Source of the DNA: DUOD01 sp050945235 | GTDB taxonomy: Bacteria; Bacillota; Clostridia; DUOD01 | Reading direction: 5' to 3' | NCBI GenBank assembly: GCA_050945235.1 | Contig: JBMNSO010000035.1 | Coordinates: 1 to 14,732, forward strand | Length of the DNA stretch: 14,732 bases | Shown: piece by piece, positions 1 through 7,448 of the stretch | Layout of the letters: each line of letters opens with the position of its first letter | How positions within the stretch are numbered: position 1 is the first letter of the stretch | Program-made: the position numbers and the translations under genes | The notes under the pieces: generated by a model | The model's input: the letters and a program-made list of their open reading frames with translations, nothing else | Told to the model about the DNA's origin: nothing | Database searches by the model: none

Positions 1-517
1 CGATGGTGTTTGCCATCTCCCTGGGCACCGACATGGGCTCAAACAATAAATACTCAAATCCCAGGTCCTTAGCATAAAAAGATAATTCCTGCCAAGCCCT
101 TATACACTCTTCTATTAATTTTTTCCTCAATACTTCATTGTTATATGAAGCAAAGGTCAGAATGCCAAAATGGCTGCCCCCGCTTTTAGCCCCCAACCGC
201 CCGGCGATATGGAAAAAGTCTTTAAACCATTTAAACCAAATAGTTCTTGCCCTTTCATCGGGATGCATAAGATGGTTCACCCTGGTGAAGGCGCTGGTAA
301 AAACCGATTCTATACTTACATTATATTTTTTCTTATACTTGATTATCTCCTGGATCTGTAACTCAACCCATTCCTTGGGCATAAAGGGATTCAACAAATC
401 AGCCACAAATTGAACATATCTTAGATTAAGTTCTTTACCTACGATCCGAGTCCATTCCCCGGGCTCAATATACCTATTGATGGCAAAACCACAGTTGATG
501 CCTAATCTTATATTCAT
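1..517 (-). CDS. Sugar-phosphate isomerase/epimerase, TIM-barrel (AP endonuclease family 2 type), C-terminus cut off by the window edge
   Basis: The reading frame is open from an ATG at 517 to the left edge, giving about 172 N-terminal residues. An AGGAGG ribosome binding site (523-528) lies 5 bases before the ATG. The protein starts MNIRLGINCGFAINRY and later has SGGSHFGI and FEPMSVPREMA, typical of xylose-isomerase-like TIM barrels in which His and Glu residues at strand ends bind a divalent metal. Known relatives include ketose 3-epimerases and the tetrulose-phosphate isomerase EryC of erythritol breakdown; full members have roughly 280-320 residues, so over a third is missing here. It diverges from the DeoR-type regulator at 723, which is its likely controller. 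Substrate cannot be decided from the sequence; a phosphorylated ketose in the polyol pathway next door is an inference. Family fairly sure, reaction unknown. Confidence 0.75.
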   Translation of the reverse strand, partial: MNIRLGINCGFAINRYIEPGEWTRIVGKELNLRYVQFVADLLNPFMPKEWVELQIQEIIKYKKKYNVSIESVFTSAFTRVNHLMHPDERARTIWFKWFKDFFHIAGRLGAKSGGSHFGILTFASYNNEVLRKKLIEECIRAWQELSFYAKDLGFEYLLFEPMSVPREMANTI

Positions 518-581
518 AAATACCTCCTAATACCTAAGACCCATAATCCGTTGTTCGTTATTGCTCATTTATGCAATATAA

Positions 582-597
582 TGTCCATTTATTGACT
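582..597 (+). promoter_or_regulatory. Conserved upstream element (TGTCCATTTATTGACT), shared with the E3 promoter
   Basis: This 16-base stretch matches 14 of 16 positions of TGTCCGTTTATTGACA at 8595-8610, where the last six bases form the -35 box of the E3 gene. Here TTGACT (592-597) could also be a -35 box for the regulator at 723, but the only -10 candidate, TATCAT at 613-618, has a short 15-base spacer. The first half returns inverted as TAAATGGAC at 679-687. Promoter, operator or both; the exact role is inferred. Confidence 0.45.
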
Positions 598-600
598 TTT

Positions 601-618
601 ATGATATAATTATATCAT
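601..618. repeat. Perfect 18-bp palindrome, probable operator
   Basis: ATGATATAATTATATCAT reads the same on both strands. It lies in the 205-bp region between the divergent isomerase and DeoR-type genes, four bases past the TTGACT of the conserved element, where a -10 box would fall. DeoR-family proteins usually bind inverted or direct repeats over their own promoters, so self-repression is a reasonable inference. AT-only palindromes also arise by chance in such regions. Confidence 0.45.
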
Positions 619-678
619 CAATATTTGCCATCTTCCACGGCGGCGATATAATAGTTGAATGAACAAGAAGCCCATCGG

Positions 679-687
679 TAAATGGAC
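679..687 (-). repeat. Inverted copy of the upstream element core (TAAATGGAC)
   Basis: TAAATGGAC is the exact reverse complement of GTCCATTTA at 583-591, with 87 bases between the two. Both sit in the intergenic region between the isomerase and the regulator. A second binding site for the same protein, or one arm of a DNA loop, is possible; nine bases is short enough for coincidence. Confidence 0.3.
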
Positions 688-722
688 TTAAATAAACACA
701 AATAAGCAAAGAAGGTTTTATT

Positions 723-1484
723 ATGTTTGTAATACAAAGACAACAGCAGATAATGGATATCCTAAGGATAGATAAATCAGTAACCGTTACACAGCTTAGC
801 AAGAAATTCTATACTAGCGAAGCAACCATTAGGCGGGACCTTAATATGTTGGAGAAATTAGGACTATTAAAGCGGACCTATGGCGGAGCGGTATTGTTAG
901 AGGGTCTTAACATGGAGATACCTTTGTCGGTCAGGGAAGGAGAACAAAGGGAAGAGAAGGAAATAATCGGACAGTTGGCTGCCAGCCTGGTAAAGGACGG
1001 CGATATAATAGTAATGGATTCTAGCAGTAGTACATTAAAAATGGTGCCATATCTCAAGGGTAAGGATAAGATCACCGTTATTACCAACGGAGCCAAGACA
1101 GCAGTGAAACTGGGAGAACTGCTCCATATAAAGGTATACTGCACCGGAGGACGGCTCAGGGAAAATTCCCTGTCCTATATCGGACAATTGGCCAGAAGGT
1201 GTATGGAGGGCTTTTTTACGGATTCAGTGTTTTTCTCCTGCAGGGCACTGTCCATAGACAAGGGATTAACCGATGCCAATGAAGACGAAGCTGAACTTCG
1301 AAGGCTGATGATGAAAAACAGCAAAAAATCAATACTTCTATGCGATAATACCAAGTTTGATAAGGAATCCTTTTGCAGGATAGGAGATTTCGAAAATATC
1401 GATTATATAGTAACGGACAAAAAACCTTCTTCCCAATGGATGGATTTTTTACGGCAAAACAATACAAAGATACTGTATCCGTAG
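723..1484 (+). CDS. DeoR-family transcriptional repressor (first of two)
   Basis: A 253-residue DNA-binding regulator, the usual length for the family. Residues about 6-55 form the winged helix-turn-helix, with the recognition-helix signature SEATIRRDLNMLEK followed by RTYGGA, the hallmark of DeoR/GlpR proteins. The rest is the sugar-phosphate-sensing domain, with MDSSSST, VITNGAKT, CTGGRLRENS and the late NTKFDKESF. Where most relatives have DSGTT, a phosphate-binding loop, this one reads DSSSS, so its effector may be unusual. An AAAGAAGG ribosome binding site (708-715) precedes the ATG. It diverges from the isomerase gene and is followed by a strong terminator at 1571-1609. It probably represses the divergent isomerase and itself, released by a phosphorylated sugar; the target and effector are inferred. 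Confidence 0.9.
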   Translation: MFVIQRQQQIMDILRIDKSVTVTQLSKKFYTSEATIRRDLNMLEKLGLLKRTYGGAVLLEGLNMEIPLSVREGEQREEKEIIGQLAASLVKDGDIIVMDSSSSTLKMVPYLKGKDKITVITNGAKTAVKLGELLHIKVYCTGGRLRENSLSYIGQLARRCMEGFFTDSVFFSCRALSIDKGLTDANEDEAELRRLMMKNSKKSILLCDNTKFDKESFCRIGDFENIDYIVTDKKPSSQWMDFLRQNNTKILYP

Positions 1485-1570
1485 TCAGATAGGACGACGC
1501 AATACCCTTTTCGGGCTGATCTTCCATTCCGGAAATTTTTACGTAACCAGAATAATATAAGGCACTTTAA

Positions 1571-1609
1571 AAAAACCTGAACCCCTTAAAAACAAAGGTT
1601 CAGGTTTTT
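1571..1609. terminator. Bidirectional rho-independent terminator between convergent genes
   Basis: A perfect 13-bp stem, AAAAACCTGAACC paired with GGTTCAGGTTTTT, encloses a 13-base loop. The stem begins with A and ends with T runs on either strand, so it can stop transcription of the plus-strand DeoR-type gene (ends 1484) and of the minus-strand dehydrogenase (ends 1644). Nothing else is seen in 1485-1643. Confidence 0.85.
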
Positions 1610-1643
1610 CATATGGCTTCACTTCATCACAAGTAAAAGGCCT

Positions 1644-2909
1644 TTACTCTATTGGCTTTGCATTGGCCAGCAGATACTTCTCTGCTTCCAGGCACCACAG
1701 CCCGTTATTGGCCTTTACGATTTCAGCCAGTTTTGCAAACATTGGATCGGTTTTTCCCTTTTCCTTAAAATCCTGTATGGCCGTCAATTCTAGATCTATG
1801 TTGTTGTAAATCAGCTTTTTACCCCCGGGTATATTGGGCAGATTCAATGTAGTATCAATAACGCTATTTAGACCCCCAATATGGGTTATCATTACAGCGG
1901 GGTTCAAAAGTCCCTTTTCCATCATTTCCAGTGATTCTATCATGTCATCGGTATTACCCCCACTGGTTCCCACAATATGGGTTGAAGCATAATGGACATT
2001 ATAGAAATTGAATTCCGCTGTAAAGTTGGGGTCGGTAGGCCCAGCAAAGAAATTGAGGCAGCCGTCCCTACCCAGTATTCTATCACCGGTTTCTATAACA
2101 GGCTTGACCGGCGCAAAAACAAATACATCGTCATATCCCTTTCCATCGGTCAGTGAAAGGAGGTATTCCTCCGGTTTTGCCATATCCCTTGTATTTACAT
2201 ATATTAAGGTTATGCCGTTTTTTCTTGCCTCTTCTTCGGTAAATATGGACTTTGCCCTTTGAAGTCTGCTATCATCGATATCAGTCACCACCAACAACCC
2301 TGGTTTTCTGTCACAATGGATGGCATAGTCAATAGCGCCCAAGCCCATAGGCCCAACCCCCGCTAGGATGGCCATGTTACCGCCTTCTACAATACCCATG
2401 TTGTGGACATAGGAACCACCGACGGTATGATAGCTGGCATGGAAAGCCCCTACTATACAGGACATGGGCTCTGCCAGAGAACCGTGGAAAAATGCCTCAC
2501 CTTTATAATTGAGCAGGCAGTTCATCTCCATTACTTCATTGGGTATTATGACATAGGTTGCATTGCCGCCGATATATCTATAGGAATAACCCGGTGCATC
2601 CAAGCTTCCCTTATAGTTTAACGCCGGTTGGATGGTAAACTTGTCCCCTGGTTTGAATTTTTCCTTCCATTTATCCCCCACTTCGATTATTTCACCACAA
2701 AATTCGTGACCGATAATGGTAGGGTTTTTGTCAATGTCCTTTGGCACCCTTTTATGGTCACTGCCCTGTATGGCCGCTTTATAGGATGACATGCATATGC
2801 TGTCGGAGATAATATGTGCCAGTATCTCATCCTTTTTAATAGCCGGTAATTCAAATTCCTCCAGCCGTAGATCCTTTTTACCGTAAATTCTTACCGCCTT
2901 TGTTTTCAT
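1644..2909 (-). CDS. Zinc-containing medium-chain dehydrogenase, L-sorbose-1-phosphate reductase-like (SorE family)
   Basis: A 421-residue cytoplasmic dehydrogenase likely to interconvert a ketose phosphate and a polyol phosphate with NAD(P)H. The GroES-like catalytic half has Cys39 (SICMSSYKAA), GHEFCG with His68-Glu69 and AEPMSC with Glu147, the usual catalytic zinc ligands. The four-cysteine structural zinc loop of classic alcohol dehydrogenases is absent. The Rossmann half starts at AGVGPMGLGA (about 183-191). Length and the SSYKAAIQGSDHKRVP block resemble SorE, which reduces L-sorbose 1-phosphate to D-glucitol 6-phosphate; the true substrate here is not proven. The ATG at 2909 has a good AGGAGAGG site 7-8 bases upstream. 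It is the last gene of the operon with the mannitol-phosphate dehydrogenase-like and DeoR-type genes, after a 94-bp gap that seems to hold its own promoter. Confidence 0.8.
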   Translation of the reverse strand: MKTKAVRIYGKKDLRLEEFELPAIKKDEILAHIISDSICMSSYKAAIQGSDHKRVPKDIDKNPTIIGHEFCGEIIEVGDKWKEKFKPGDKFTIQPALNYKGSLDAPGYSYRYIGGNATYVIIPNEVMEMNCLLNYKGEAFFHGSLAEPMSCIVGAFHASYHTVGGSYVHNMGIVEGGNMAILAGVGPMGLGAIDYAIHCDRKPGLLVVTDIDDSRLQRAKSIFTEEEARKNGITLIYVNTRDMAKPEEYLLSLTDGKGYDDVFVFAPVKPVIETGDRILGRDGCLNFFAGPTDPNFTAEFNFYNVHYASTHIVGTSGGNTDDMIESLEMMEKGLLNPAVMITHIGGLNSVIDTTLNLPNIPGGKKLIYNNIDLELTAIQDFKEKGKTDPMFAKLAEIVKANNGLWCLEAEKYLLANAKPIE

Positions 2910-2950
2910 GATAATCCTCTCCTTTACGAAGATCCTTAATTGTTATACAC

Positions 2951-2964
2951 AGGTAGTAACACCT
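2951..2964. repeat. Short inverted repeat just downstream of the putative dehydrogenase promoter
   Basis: AGGT-N6-ACCT lies in the expected start region of the promoter at 2967-2995. On the minus strand its right side reads CTACCTGT, the same eight bases found in the inverted repeat before the second DeoR gene (5087-5105). It may be a weaker site for the same regulator, but the spacing between arms differs by one base. Confidence 0.25.
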
Positions 2965-2966
2965 TT

Positions 2967-2995
2967 ATTTTAGTGCAATACTCCGATTGCATCAA
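2967..2995 (-). promoter_or_regulatory. Internal promoter for the SorE-like dehydrogenase
   Basis: On the minus strand TTGATG (2995-2990), a 17-base spacer and TAAAAT (2972-2967) make a reasonable sigma-A promoter about 58 bases before the dehydrogenase ATG. The gap between this gene and the upstream dehydrogenase is 94 bp, much longer than the 16-bp gap earlier in the operon, which fits separate control. Confidence 0.5.
2974..2991. repeat. Operator-like inverted repeat inside the promoter spacer
   Basis: TGCAAT-ACTCCG-ATTGCA has perfect 6-bp arms. It fills the spacer between the -35 and -10 boxes of the putative internal promoter, a position where a bound repressor would block RNA polymerase. 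The binding protein is unknown; the DeoR-family regulator at the head of the operon is the obvious candidate. Confidence 0.45.
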
Positions 2996-3003
2996 GTCTT
3001 GGG

Positions 3004-4236
3004 CTAAATTATATCTGTATCCTTAATTATAACATTACTCCCTTTTATTTTTTCATAAACCTTTTTTATTAACCCTATAAGTTCTTGTTCCTCTGGTTTC
3101 TCTGGATTTAAACCACAAAACTCTTTTATGGCTCCATCAATACCATTCTCATTTAAATAATCCTGTACCTGTCGTGTGCCCTCGTCCTTTGGCTGATCAA
3201 ACATAAAGGCGTAGGCAATGCCCTGGGCAAGAAAGAAAGGAGTTTTTCCATGCTTTATGCATAATAGGGCAGGGCCAGTCAAACGGTCGTCCCTCTTTAG
3301 TTTTCTCCTACTGTCAGTGCCCAGTCGGTCCAGCTTGTCTTTGAGGGCCGGGTTCTCAATGGATTTTATTATTTCCTTATTCCATTTGTTCATTTCTTCA
3401 TTGCTGAATCCAAATTCCTTTGCCAATCCCCAGCCGGATTCTTCCAATGCACCTTCCAGTGCATACCTGATATCGGGATCCAATACGCTGTCAGCAGCAT
3501 ATTCGAAACCCCTGGGTGTTCCCAAATAGGCCAATATAGCATGGGCCAGGTTCAGGGTATATATTTTCCTGACCTCTTCGGCCCTTATATCATCGGATAA
3601 TCTAAACATTTTGGTATTGGGAATAGGTGGTTTGAAGGCCTTTTTATCCACCGGCATCTCGGGATACCCATTGTTTAGCAATGCCAAGGGGTCTTCCTCC
3701 AACATTTCCTGGGTAGCCTCCGGCGCCATTCTCATTACAACGCTTTCTATAAGTCCTATATTATTTTCCAGATAAGGGAGAACATCTTCAGGTAGATTTT
3801 GATCCAATAGCTGTCTGCAGTAGGAACCCGGATGAAGCATATTTATGCATAATACTATGTTAAGGGTGCTTTCAGGAAACAACCGTGCCTTTTTAATTAT
3901 CCCCGGCGCCAACACCTTTATAACCTCGGGCAAAGCAGCCTGGTGAACCGCGATGGCTAATATTGTATTGTCCTGTACTATCTTTTGGGTGATGGTATCA
4001 ACAGCTTTTGTGCTATACACTTCATATCCCGTTATCTTTATCTGCTCCTTAATGCCCTGTCCCATGACCTTATTAATAGTATAGGTCCCTGCAGTCTTAA
4101 GTTTGTTTACCAGGCCTTCAAAATATTCAATAAAGGTCAGTTTATAGCCTGCATCGTTAAATATTTCCGCCAAAAACCCACGGCCTATTTTACCGGCACC
4201 CCATATTATAGCCTCAGGCCGTTGTTCCGTTATCAT
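3004..4236 (-). CDS. Mannitol-1-phosphate 5-dehydrogenase-like polyol dehydrogenase (long-chain polyol dehydrogenase family)
   Basis: A 410-residue NAD-dependent enzyme expected to oxidise a polyol phosphate such as mannitol 1-phosphate to the ketose phosphate in the cytoplasm. The N-terminal Rossmann motif GAGKIGRGF lies at residues 13-21. The catalytic signature KxxxxNxxH is intact as Lys224, Asn229 and His232, followed by AILAYLG. The C-terminal block LGTDSRRKLKRDDRLTGPA matches the conserved MtlD tail that binds the phosphorylated substrate. It is somewhat longer than E. coli MtlD (382 residues), so another polyol phosphate is possible. Of two ATGs in ATGTATG, only the second (4236) is in frame; it lies 8 bases after a GGGGG-type binding site. 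The gene starts 16 bases after the DeoR-family regulator and is surely co-transcribed with it. Confidence 0.85.
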   Translation of the reverse strand: MITEQRPEAIIWGAGKIGRGFLAEIFNDAGYKLTFIEYFEGLVNKLKTAGTYTINKVMGQGIKEQIKITGYEVYSTKAVDTITQKIVQDNTILAIAVHQAALPEVIKVLAPGIIKKARLFPESTLNIVLCINMLHPGSYCRQLLDQNLPEDVLPYLENNIGLIESVVMRMAPEATQEMLEEDPLALLNNGYPEMPVDKKAFKPPIPNTKMFRLSDDIRAEEVRKIYTLNLAHAILAYLGTPRGFEYAADSVLDPDIRYALEGALEESGWGLAKEFGFSNEEMNKWNKEIIKSIENPALKDKLDRLGTDSRRKLKRDDRLTGPALLCIKHGKTPFFLAQGIAYAFMFDQPKDEGTRQVQDYLNENGIDGAIKEFCGLNPEKPEEQELIGLIKKVYEKIKGSNVIIKDTDII

Positions 4237-4252
4237 ACATTTTACCCCCTCA

Positions 4253-5011
4253 TTAGTAGATTAAAACACCATTTTCTTGTGCAGCCTTTTTTATATCGTC
4301 GGGAAGGTCCGCATCACATATTAATATATCTATATCCTTTAAGGTGGCAAAGGTATAGGGCATGGTCTTGTCTATCTTGGTTATGTCCATCAACAATATT
4401 TTCTTCCTGGCCTTTTCTATCACCAGTTTTTTTAATTCACATTCATTAAAATTTCCACTGGTGAACCCGTTTTCCAGTGAATAACCCGAGGTAGCCATGA
4501 AGGCCATATCAATATTTATGTTCTTTACCAGGTACAACGAATTAAGACCCGATGTGGAAAGATTATTTCTACTAATGGCTCCCCCGGTTAAAACCACACT
4601 GGGTTTTGTTTTTTTAATGATTTCAAGTCCGATATTGGGTCCGCTTGTCAAAATGGAAAAATTCTCATCGGGTAGTTCCTTGGCCAGGCACATCATGGTG
4701 GTACCGGAGTCAATGTATATTGACCGACCTGTTTCCACAAATTCAACGGCTTTCTTAGCAATTTTGGTCTTACCTTCCATATTTTCGGCAGCCCTTAAAC
4801 TATACATATCTTCTCCTGCTGTTGCCACATGCTTTACGGATACCGCGCCACCCCGGGTCCTTATGACATACCCTTTCTCCTCCAAGTAGATAAGATCCCG
4901 CCTTAGGGTCATGCTAGATACCTCAGGTAGGAGTTCTTCCAATTCCCTAAGGTGCACTTCACCTTTTTCCTCTATATATTGCTTTATCGTAGAGCGTCTG
5001 TCTATGTTCAA
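4253..5011 (-). CDS. DeoR-family transcriptional repressor (second), heading the polyol dehydrogenase operon
   Basis: A 252-residue DeoR/GlpR-type regulator. The winged helix occupies residues about 5-55, with SSMTLRRDLIYLEEKG as the recognition-helix region and RTRGGA at the wing. The sensor half has the classic IDSGTT phosphate-binding loop, LTSGPN, LTGGAISRNN and DITKIDKT. It differs clearly in sequence from the regulator at 723, so the two are unlikely to be recent duplicates. The start is TTG at 5011, preceded by GGAAGTG; no ATG occurs before the helix-turn-helix. First gene of the operon, 16 bases before the mannitol-phosphate dehydrogenase-like gene. A 7-bp inverted repeat 75 bases upstream is the likely autoregulatory site. 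It probably represses the two dehydrogenases until a sugar phosphate is bound; the ligand is unknown. Confidence 0.9.
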   Translation of the reverse strand: MNIDRRSTIKQYIEEKGEVHLRELEELLPEVSSMTLRRDLIYLEEKGYVIRTRGGAVSVKHVATAGEDMYSLRAAENMEGKTKIAKKAVEFVETGRSIYIDSGTTMMCLAKELPDENFSILTSGPNIGLEIIKKTKPSVVLTGGAISRNNLSTSGLNSLYLVKNINIDMAFMATSGYSLENGFTSGNFNECELKKLVIEKARKKILLMDITKIDKTMPYTFATLKDIDILICDADLPDDIKKAAQENGVLIY

Positions 5012-5081
5012 TTTTCTTCACTTCCAACTCCCTTAATAATAATTGCCTTTGTCTATCAATAACTTTTATTATTGTACTCAA

Positions 5082-5111
5082 ATAATACAGGTAGGATGTA
5101 CCTGTTTCTAA
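5082..5111 (-). promoter_or_regulatory. Possible promoter of the deoR-dehydrogenase operon
   Basis: On the minus strand a TATTAT box (5087-5082) lies 18 bases after TTAGAA (5111-5106), a poor -35. TTGAGT-N17-TGATAG slightly downstream is an equally weak alternative. The first choice is favoured because an inverted repeat exactly fills its spacer. Confidence 0.3.
5087..5105. repeat. Operator-like inverted repeat upstream of the second DeoR gene
   Basis: ACAGGTA-GGATG-TACCTGT has perfect 7-bp arms around a 5-base spacer. It is located 76-94 bases before the TTG start of the DeoR-family regulator and overlaps the putative promoter. The position and symmetry fit an operator for the regulator itself. 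Confidence 0.55.
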
Positions 5112-5131
5112 AATATTGTTAATTATATTTA

Positions 5132-5160
5132 GTGGCCAAAAGGACCATCCCTTTGGCCAC
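5132..5160 (-). terminator. Terminator-like hairpin after the E2 gene
   Basis: A 12-bp stem begins GTGGCCAAA and ends TTTGGCCAC, 8 bases past the E2 stop codon. As minus-strand RNA the single irregular pair is a G-U wobble, while on the plus strand it would be an A-C mismatch, so the structure favours minus-strand transcripts. What follows is AT-rich but not a clean T run, so termination may be partial. Confidence 0.6.
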
Positions 5161-5167
5161 ATTACAT

Positions 5168-6430
5168 TTAAAGCATCATAAACGGATTTTCCAGCATGGA
5201 TTTTAAGAACCTTAGGAATTGTGCACCAACGGCTCCGTCAATCACTCTATGGTCACAGGATAAAGTAACCTTCATTATTGGCTTTACAACGGGCTGGCCG
5301 TCTACCGGTACAAAGGTATCCTTAATGGCACCCACTGCCAGTATAGCACTTTCCGGTTGATTTATAATAGCGGTGAACTGGGTAACATCAAACATCCCAA
5401 GGTTTGACACCGTAAAGGTACCACCTTTGTATTCATCGGGCATGAGCTTGCCTTCCTTCGCCTTACCAGCCAGTTCCTTAACTTCTTTTGATATCTCTGC
5501 TATGGTCTTTTTATCAGCATCCCTTACAACGGGTACAATCAAACCTTCGGTTAAACTCACGGCCACGCCGATGTTTATTCTGCCCTGAAGTATTATTGTT
5601 TGATCCTTTAAGGTACTGTTTATATAAGGATATTTCTTAAGGGCAACGGCACACGCCTTTATTATAATATCGTTATAGGATACCTTAATACCTTCCTCGG
5701 CAAGGCTGCTGTTTATCTTTACCCTTATATCCTTGCACTGGGTCATATCTATATCGGTGGTTAAATAAATATGGGGGGCTGCAGATACACTGGCCAGCAT
5801 CCTATCAGCAATAACCTTTCTCATACCGGTCATCTTAACCTGCTGTCCCTGTAAGGTTGGCGAAGGTGCTGCCTGTTCCATTGAAGGTACTGTTTCTTGG
5901 ATTGCAGCAGGTGTCTTGGCCAGGTATTCCTTGATATCCCGCTCTATGATCTCGCCTATGGGCCCGGTACCTGTTATAACTGAATAATCTATGTTTTCCC
6001 TTTGGGCTAATGCCTTTGCCCGGGGAGAGATGAACACCCTTTCTCCCTTTGGCCTTTCGATGGGGGATACCGGTTCGGCCTTGGGCGTTGGAGCCGGTTC
6101 CGGCTTTTGTTCTTCTGCCTTATCCTTTATTTCTTCCTTTATAGGTTGAGGTTCCTCCTTGGGCTGGGCCGGTATATCGGATACTTTATCACCCTCGTCG
6201 CCAATATAGGCAATCACCTGACCTACAGGAATATCTTCTCCTTCTTTACCTACTATCTTAAGAAGTACACCCTCATCCAGGGATTCTACTTCAAGGTTAA
6301 CCTTGTCGGTCTGCATTTCAAAGACAGGCTCGCCCTTTTTTATGAAATCGCCCTCCTTAACCAGCCATTTGGTTATTTGACCGGTATCCATGGTATCACT
6401 CATCTTGGGCAGTTTAAATTCCTTTATCAC
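5168..6430 (-). CDS. E2 component, dihydrolipoamide acyltransferase of a 2-oxoacid/acetoin dehydrogenase complex
   Basis: This 420-residue protein forms the core of the complex and passes the acyl group from lipoamide to coenzyme A. Residues 1-80 are one lipoyl domain, with Lys43 in the TDKVNLEVES motif as the lipoylation site. A Pro/Glu/Lys-rich flexible linker (about 85-128) leads to the peripheral-subunit-binding domain (131-170, starting RVFISPRAKALA). The catalytic domain (about 195-420) ends with the active-site block SCDHRVIDG, with His394 and Asp398. The start is GTG at 6430, 14 bases after the E1beta stop codon, with an AAGGTGG site overlapping that stop. It is the last gene of the E1alpha-E1beta-E2 operon. 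The acyl specificity (acetyl or other) cannot be read from the sequence. Confidence 0.93.
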   Translation of the reverse strand: MIKEFKLPKMSDTMDTGQITKWLVKEGDFIKKGEPVFEMQTDKVNLEVESLDEGVLLKIVGKEGEDIPVGQVIAYIGDEGDKVSDIPAQPKEEPQPIKEEIKDKAEEQKPEPAPTPKAEPVSPIERPKGERVFISPRAKALAQRENIDYSVITGTGPIGEIIERDIKEYLAKTPAAIQETVPSMEQAAPSPTLQGQQVKMTGMRKVIADRMLASVSAAPHIYLTTDIDMTQCKDIRVKINSSLAEEGIKVSYNDIIIKACAVALKKYPYINSTLKDQTIILQGRINIGVAVSLTEGLIVPVVRDADKKTIAEISKEVKELAGKAKEGKLMPDEYKGGTFTVSNLGMFDVTQFTAIINQPESAILAVGAIKDTFVPVDGQPVVKPIMKVTLSCDHRVIDGAVGAQFLRFLKSMLENPFMML

Positions 6431-6444
6431 TTACGTTCACCACC

Positions 6445-7419
6445 TTATACATACAACTTTTTAACGGCACCAATGATTTCTTCAACACTTGGCACAGCCA
6501 AGGGTTCCAATGCCGGACTCATGGGTATTGGTACATCTTTGGCCGCTACCCTGATTATGGGTGCATCTAGATAGTAAAAACCTTCTTCCATTATCTTAGC
6601 AGCTATCTCGCCGCCTACACCACCGGTCTTACATCCTTCTTCTACCAGTACCACCCTGCCGGTCTTTTTAACCGATGTCATAATGGTGTCCATATCTAAA
6701 GGTGCCAGTGTCCTAGGATCAATTACCTCTACAGAAATGCCTTCCTTCTCCAAGGTTTCGGCAGCTTCCAGGGCATACAATAACATTCTGGAATGGGCCA
6801 CCACCGTAACATCCTTGCCCGGTTTTTTTACTTCGGCCAGGCCCAAGGGAACTATATACTCACCATCGGGAATTTTACCCTTTGTACCATAAAGCATTTT
6901 ATGTTCTATAAACAACACAGGGTTATCATCCCTTATGGAAGCCTTTAGCAATCCTTTAGCATCGTATGGGGTAGCGGGCATAACCACCTTTAAGCCCGGT
7001 ACATGCAAAAACCATGATTCCAAACTTTGGGAATGGTGGGCCGCCAGGCCTCTTCCAGTTCCGCCCTCGGTCCTTAATGTCATAGGCACCTTTGCCTTGC
7101 CACCGAACATATACCTAATCTTTGCGGCTTGGTTAAAAATCTGATCCATGGCAACGCCCAAGAAGTCCACATACATTATTTCAGCCACGGGGCGCATGCC
7201 TGTCATGGCCGCTCCTACTGCGGCACCTACTATGGCCTGTTCACTTATGGCGGTGTCTCTAATACGCTCTTCGCCGTAATCCTCGTATAAGCCCCTGGTT
7301 ACGCCATAGGCTCCGCCATATATACCAACATCTTCTCCCATTACAAAAACGTCGGGATCCCGATCCAATTCTTCCCTCAGCGCTTCGTTTAATGCTTGCC
7401 AATATGTTACCTCACGCAT
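6445..7419 (-). CDS. acoB: E1 beta subunit of an acetoin/pyruvate dehydrogenase-type complex
   Basis: This 324-residue subunit pairs with E1alpha to form the thiamine-diphosphate-dependent first enzyme of the complex. It has GEDVG (Glu29), the cofactor-contacting Glu60 in AISEQAIVG, the active-site HHSQSLESWF (His128-129), and the C-terminal ETGRVVLVEE-like segment GRVVLVEEG. The frame extends to a GTG at 7428, but the AGAAGG binding site overlaps that codon; ATG 7419, 8 bases past the site, gives the canonical N-terminus MREVTYWQALNEA and is preferred. An out-of-frame ATG lies 4 bases before it. It is preceded by E1alpha (29-base gap to the stop) and followed by E2. Resemblance is greatest to AcoB; PdhB is the alternative. 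Confidence 0.9.
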   Translation of the reverse strand: MREVTYWQALNEALREELDRDPDVFVMGEDVGIYGGAYGVTRGLYEDYGEERIRDTAISEQAIVGAAVGAAMTGMRPVAEIMYVDFLGVAMDQIFNQAAKIRYMFGGKAKVPMTLRTEGGTGRGLAAHHSQSLESWFLHVPGLKVVMPATPYDAKGLLKASIRDDNPVLFIEHKMLYGTKGKIPDGEYIVPLGLAEVKKPGKDVTVVAHSRMLLYALEAAETLEKEGISVEVIDPRTLAPLDMDTIMTSVKKTGRVVLVEEGCKTGGVGGEIAAKIMEEGFYYLDAPIIRVAAKDVPIPMSPALEPLAVPSVEEIIGAVKKLYV

Positions 7420-7448
7420 ACATTTCACCTTCTTCTAAAATATTTTTA

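Noticed and set aside
642..1012. The 14-mer GGCGATATAATAGT occurs at 642-655 and again at 999-1012 inside the first DeoR gene.
   Set aside because: One exact 14-base repeat is expected about this often by chance in a 14.7-kb window, and the second copy encodes ordinary residues.
1633..1647. GTAAAAGGCCTTTAC near the end of the SorE-like gene as a terminator stem.
   Set aside because: The palindrome has no loop and overlaps the stop codon; the 13-bp hairpin at 1571-1609 is a far better terminator.
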